This document shows, piece after piece, positions 5,195 through 6,542 of a stretch of 6,542 bases of DNA (the first letter of the stretch is position 1; each line of letters begins with the position of its first letter). Origin of the DNA: Pseudomonadota bacterium (GTDB lineage: Bacteria > Pseudomonadota > Alphaproteobacteria > Micropepsales > Micropepsaceae); assembly GCA_021808875.1 (NCBI GenBank), contig JAKBAU010000208.1, positions 1 through 6,542 of the forward strand. Direction: 5' to 3'. The notes beneath the pieces were generated by a model. It saw nothing but the letters and a program-made list of their open reading frames with translations, had not been told where the DNA came from and made no database searches. Both the position numbers and the translations under genes were made by a program.

Positions 5195-6542
5195 TTGAAC
5201 GCTTCGCCGCAGCTGGTTTCGCGTCAGTGGCGAGGTCGGCTTCTGTTATCCGTCCTCGTCCTGATATTTTGAACGTTGTCGATATCTGGCAGCAGCAATC
5301 GGCTCCCCTTTGACGCGCGCTGCACTCTTACCGTTTGCGATCTGGCACCGCGATCCGGACCACTCTCAACCGTGCCCGTCCGACTGGGAGATCGCGCGTT
5401 TTTCCGGGCAGTCCCTTGAGGGACGTCTGCTACTGAAATACGGCAACTTTCCGCGCCAACATACTTACCAAATGTGGTTAAGACGCGGTGCAACACCGGT
5501 GCGGATCAGTGTCCATAGTGTGCGGGCGCGCACAGAGGGCCACTTCGCGGAGCAGGCACCCGCGACATTTGTTCTGCTCTTTGCGCTACTGATGCTCTGG
5601 CGCGGCGAGACCGCAGCCAACCCTGGGCTTTGCATCTTTGCCACCTGTAACGGTCTGCCATGGGGCCGACTTGTTATAGCGCTGCCGCCCCTTGGACGCC
5701 TGTTACGATCAATCTTACGACACTGAGAGGCGGCCCGGGTGCATTTATAGGCTTTTACCTGACAGCGAGCGCGTTGGCCCAACCTCAGCTTCGGAGGCGG
5801 AACCCATCCCTTGCGTTCATCGTATACCTGTCCACCTTAACCTTTATGTACATCGGGGAGACAATTCCTCAACTGCTGATCTTGGAAGGCATAAATTCTG
5901 CTATGTGGTGGGATATCAGCTAGACCACACCCCTTATGTTTGCCACCATTGCCTGGGCCCTGCCGCTCTTCTATCTCGTTCACGGCTGCCGCCATAGCGG
6001 AGCAGAAAGTCGCCTGCGTATCCGTTGGTGCATCACCAGCGTTTCGCTGCTTCTACCTCTTTTGGCTCTGAATATCATTTTGGATTCGGAATGCGGCTTT
6101 ACTGCAACCACGCTCTACGTTCTTCAAACATTCGGAATTCTCGTCGATGTCTCGATGTTTGCTATGCGAAGTCACGCTGTTCTCAACCAACACCTGGTAG
6201 CTGTTCGCTTCGTGATGAATCGCGCCCTGGCATTTGCTCTTTTGACCGCGATGCTCGTTGGCCCGCTGTCCCCTGTTGAGAGTCTGATCGAGCGCAGTAC
6301 CGTCAGCAAAGACGCAGGTCTGACGCTCAATCTCGCCGTGCCACTTTTTTCTCGACCTTTTCTTCAACCGCATCCATCGCTGGGGCGAGGAGAGCGCCGA
6401 ACGGCTGGTATACCGCAACGAATATCGCCTCGAGACAAGATCCTGACCTTCCTGCGCGGCTTGACGTTGACGACGAGGCCATGGTCAGGCTCCGAGCCAC
6501 GCTTGCGCCGCTGGACCTTGCCGCTGTCTCGAGCGCATTAGG
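5195..6542 (+). pseudogene. Broken PDZ / multi-TM / GAF-type membrane sensor (partial, continues right)
   Basis: Read piecewise, this resembles inner-membrane sensor proteins with an N-terminal helix, a PDZ-like domain, about seven membrane helices, then a GAF and often a kinase-like domain. The pieces in order: RGRLLLSVLVLIF, a membrane helix ending at an in-frame TGA (5270-5272); a PDZ-like stretch in the same frame with CDLAPRSG and VRLGDRAF; a frame change at the T5 run 5399-5403, after which LLLKYGNF and MWLRRGATPVRIS complete the PDZ-like domain; the helix FVLLFALLMLW; a frame change between about 5650 and 5735; helices through LAFIVYLSTLTFMYIG; an in-frame TAG (5921-5923); further helices and the hallmark HLVAVRFVMNRALAF; a frame change at the T6 run 6345-6350 into FFNRIHRWGEESAERLVYRN; and another near 6432-6440 into DVDDEAMVRLRATLAPLD, which looks like the start of a GAF region. 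The start is uncertain; TTG at 5195 is one choice, with AGGA ten bases upstream. Family assignment rests on remembered patterns. Ligand and output are unknown. Confidence 0.65.

Noticed and set aside
4965..5313. Overlapping open frames on both strands in the divergent region
   Set aside because: None has a ribosome site or a family resemblance, and composition alone keeps several frames open in GC-rich DNA.
1..6542. CRISPR array, tRNA, rRNA, insertion sequence or phage genes
   Set aside because: I saw no regularly spaced repeats, tRNA-like cloverleaf, transposase motif or phage protein on either strand.

Overview
The window reads as chromosomal DNA of a moderately GC-rich alphaproteobacterium. 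A Sphingomonadales-type genome (Sphingobium, Novosphingobium, Sphingopyxis or similar) is my best guess. This rests on the company of a Baeyer-Villiger monooxygenase, a pirin and an exported amidohydrolase, and on a PDZ/multi-TM sensor of a type I associate with sphingomonads and xanthomonads. It is an inference, not a measurement.

Layout from left to right. (1) Positions 1-941, minus strand: the first 313 codons of a flavoprotein monooxygenase resembling 4-hydroxyacetophenone monooxygenase; its C-terminal half lies outside the window. (2) 942-1227: intergenic, with a long concentric dyad between 1129 and 1184. (3) 1228-2088, minus: an intact pirin with all four metal ligands. (4) 2089-2592: no gene recognised. 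(5) 2593-3250, minus: a small integral membrane protein whose frame is broken twice near its 5' end. (6) 3251-3652: no gene recognised, but overlapping hairpins lie downstream of the next gene. (7) 3653-4918, minus: an intact, secreted, metal-dependent amidohydrolase of the imidazolonepropionase-like group. (8) 4919-5194: divergent intergenic region. (9) about 5195-6542, plus: the broken remains of a PDZ / multi-TM / GAF-type membrane sensor, with two in-frame stops and four frame changes, running off the right edge.

The three intact genes share the minus strand but are separated by hundreds of bases, so they do not form a tight operon. Pirin lies directly upstream of the monooxygenase, and both could take part in oxidation of small aromatic or ketone compounds, but the sequence does not prove a joint pathway. 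The amidohydrolase has a signal peptide and probably acts in the periplasm on an unknown peptide or cyclic amide.

The most notable observation is the contrast between intact enzymes and two broken membrane-protein genes. Several of the breaks can be repaired by adding or removing a single base in or next to a short repeated-base run. That is compatible with true gene decay or with sequencing indels, and only re-sequencing can decide. I did not find a convincing new defence, mobile or RNA-based system.
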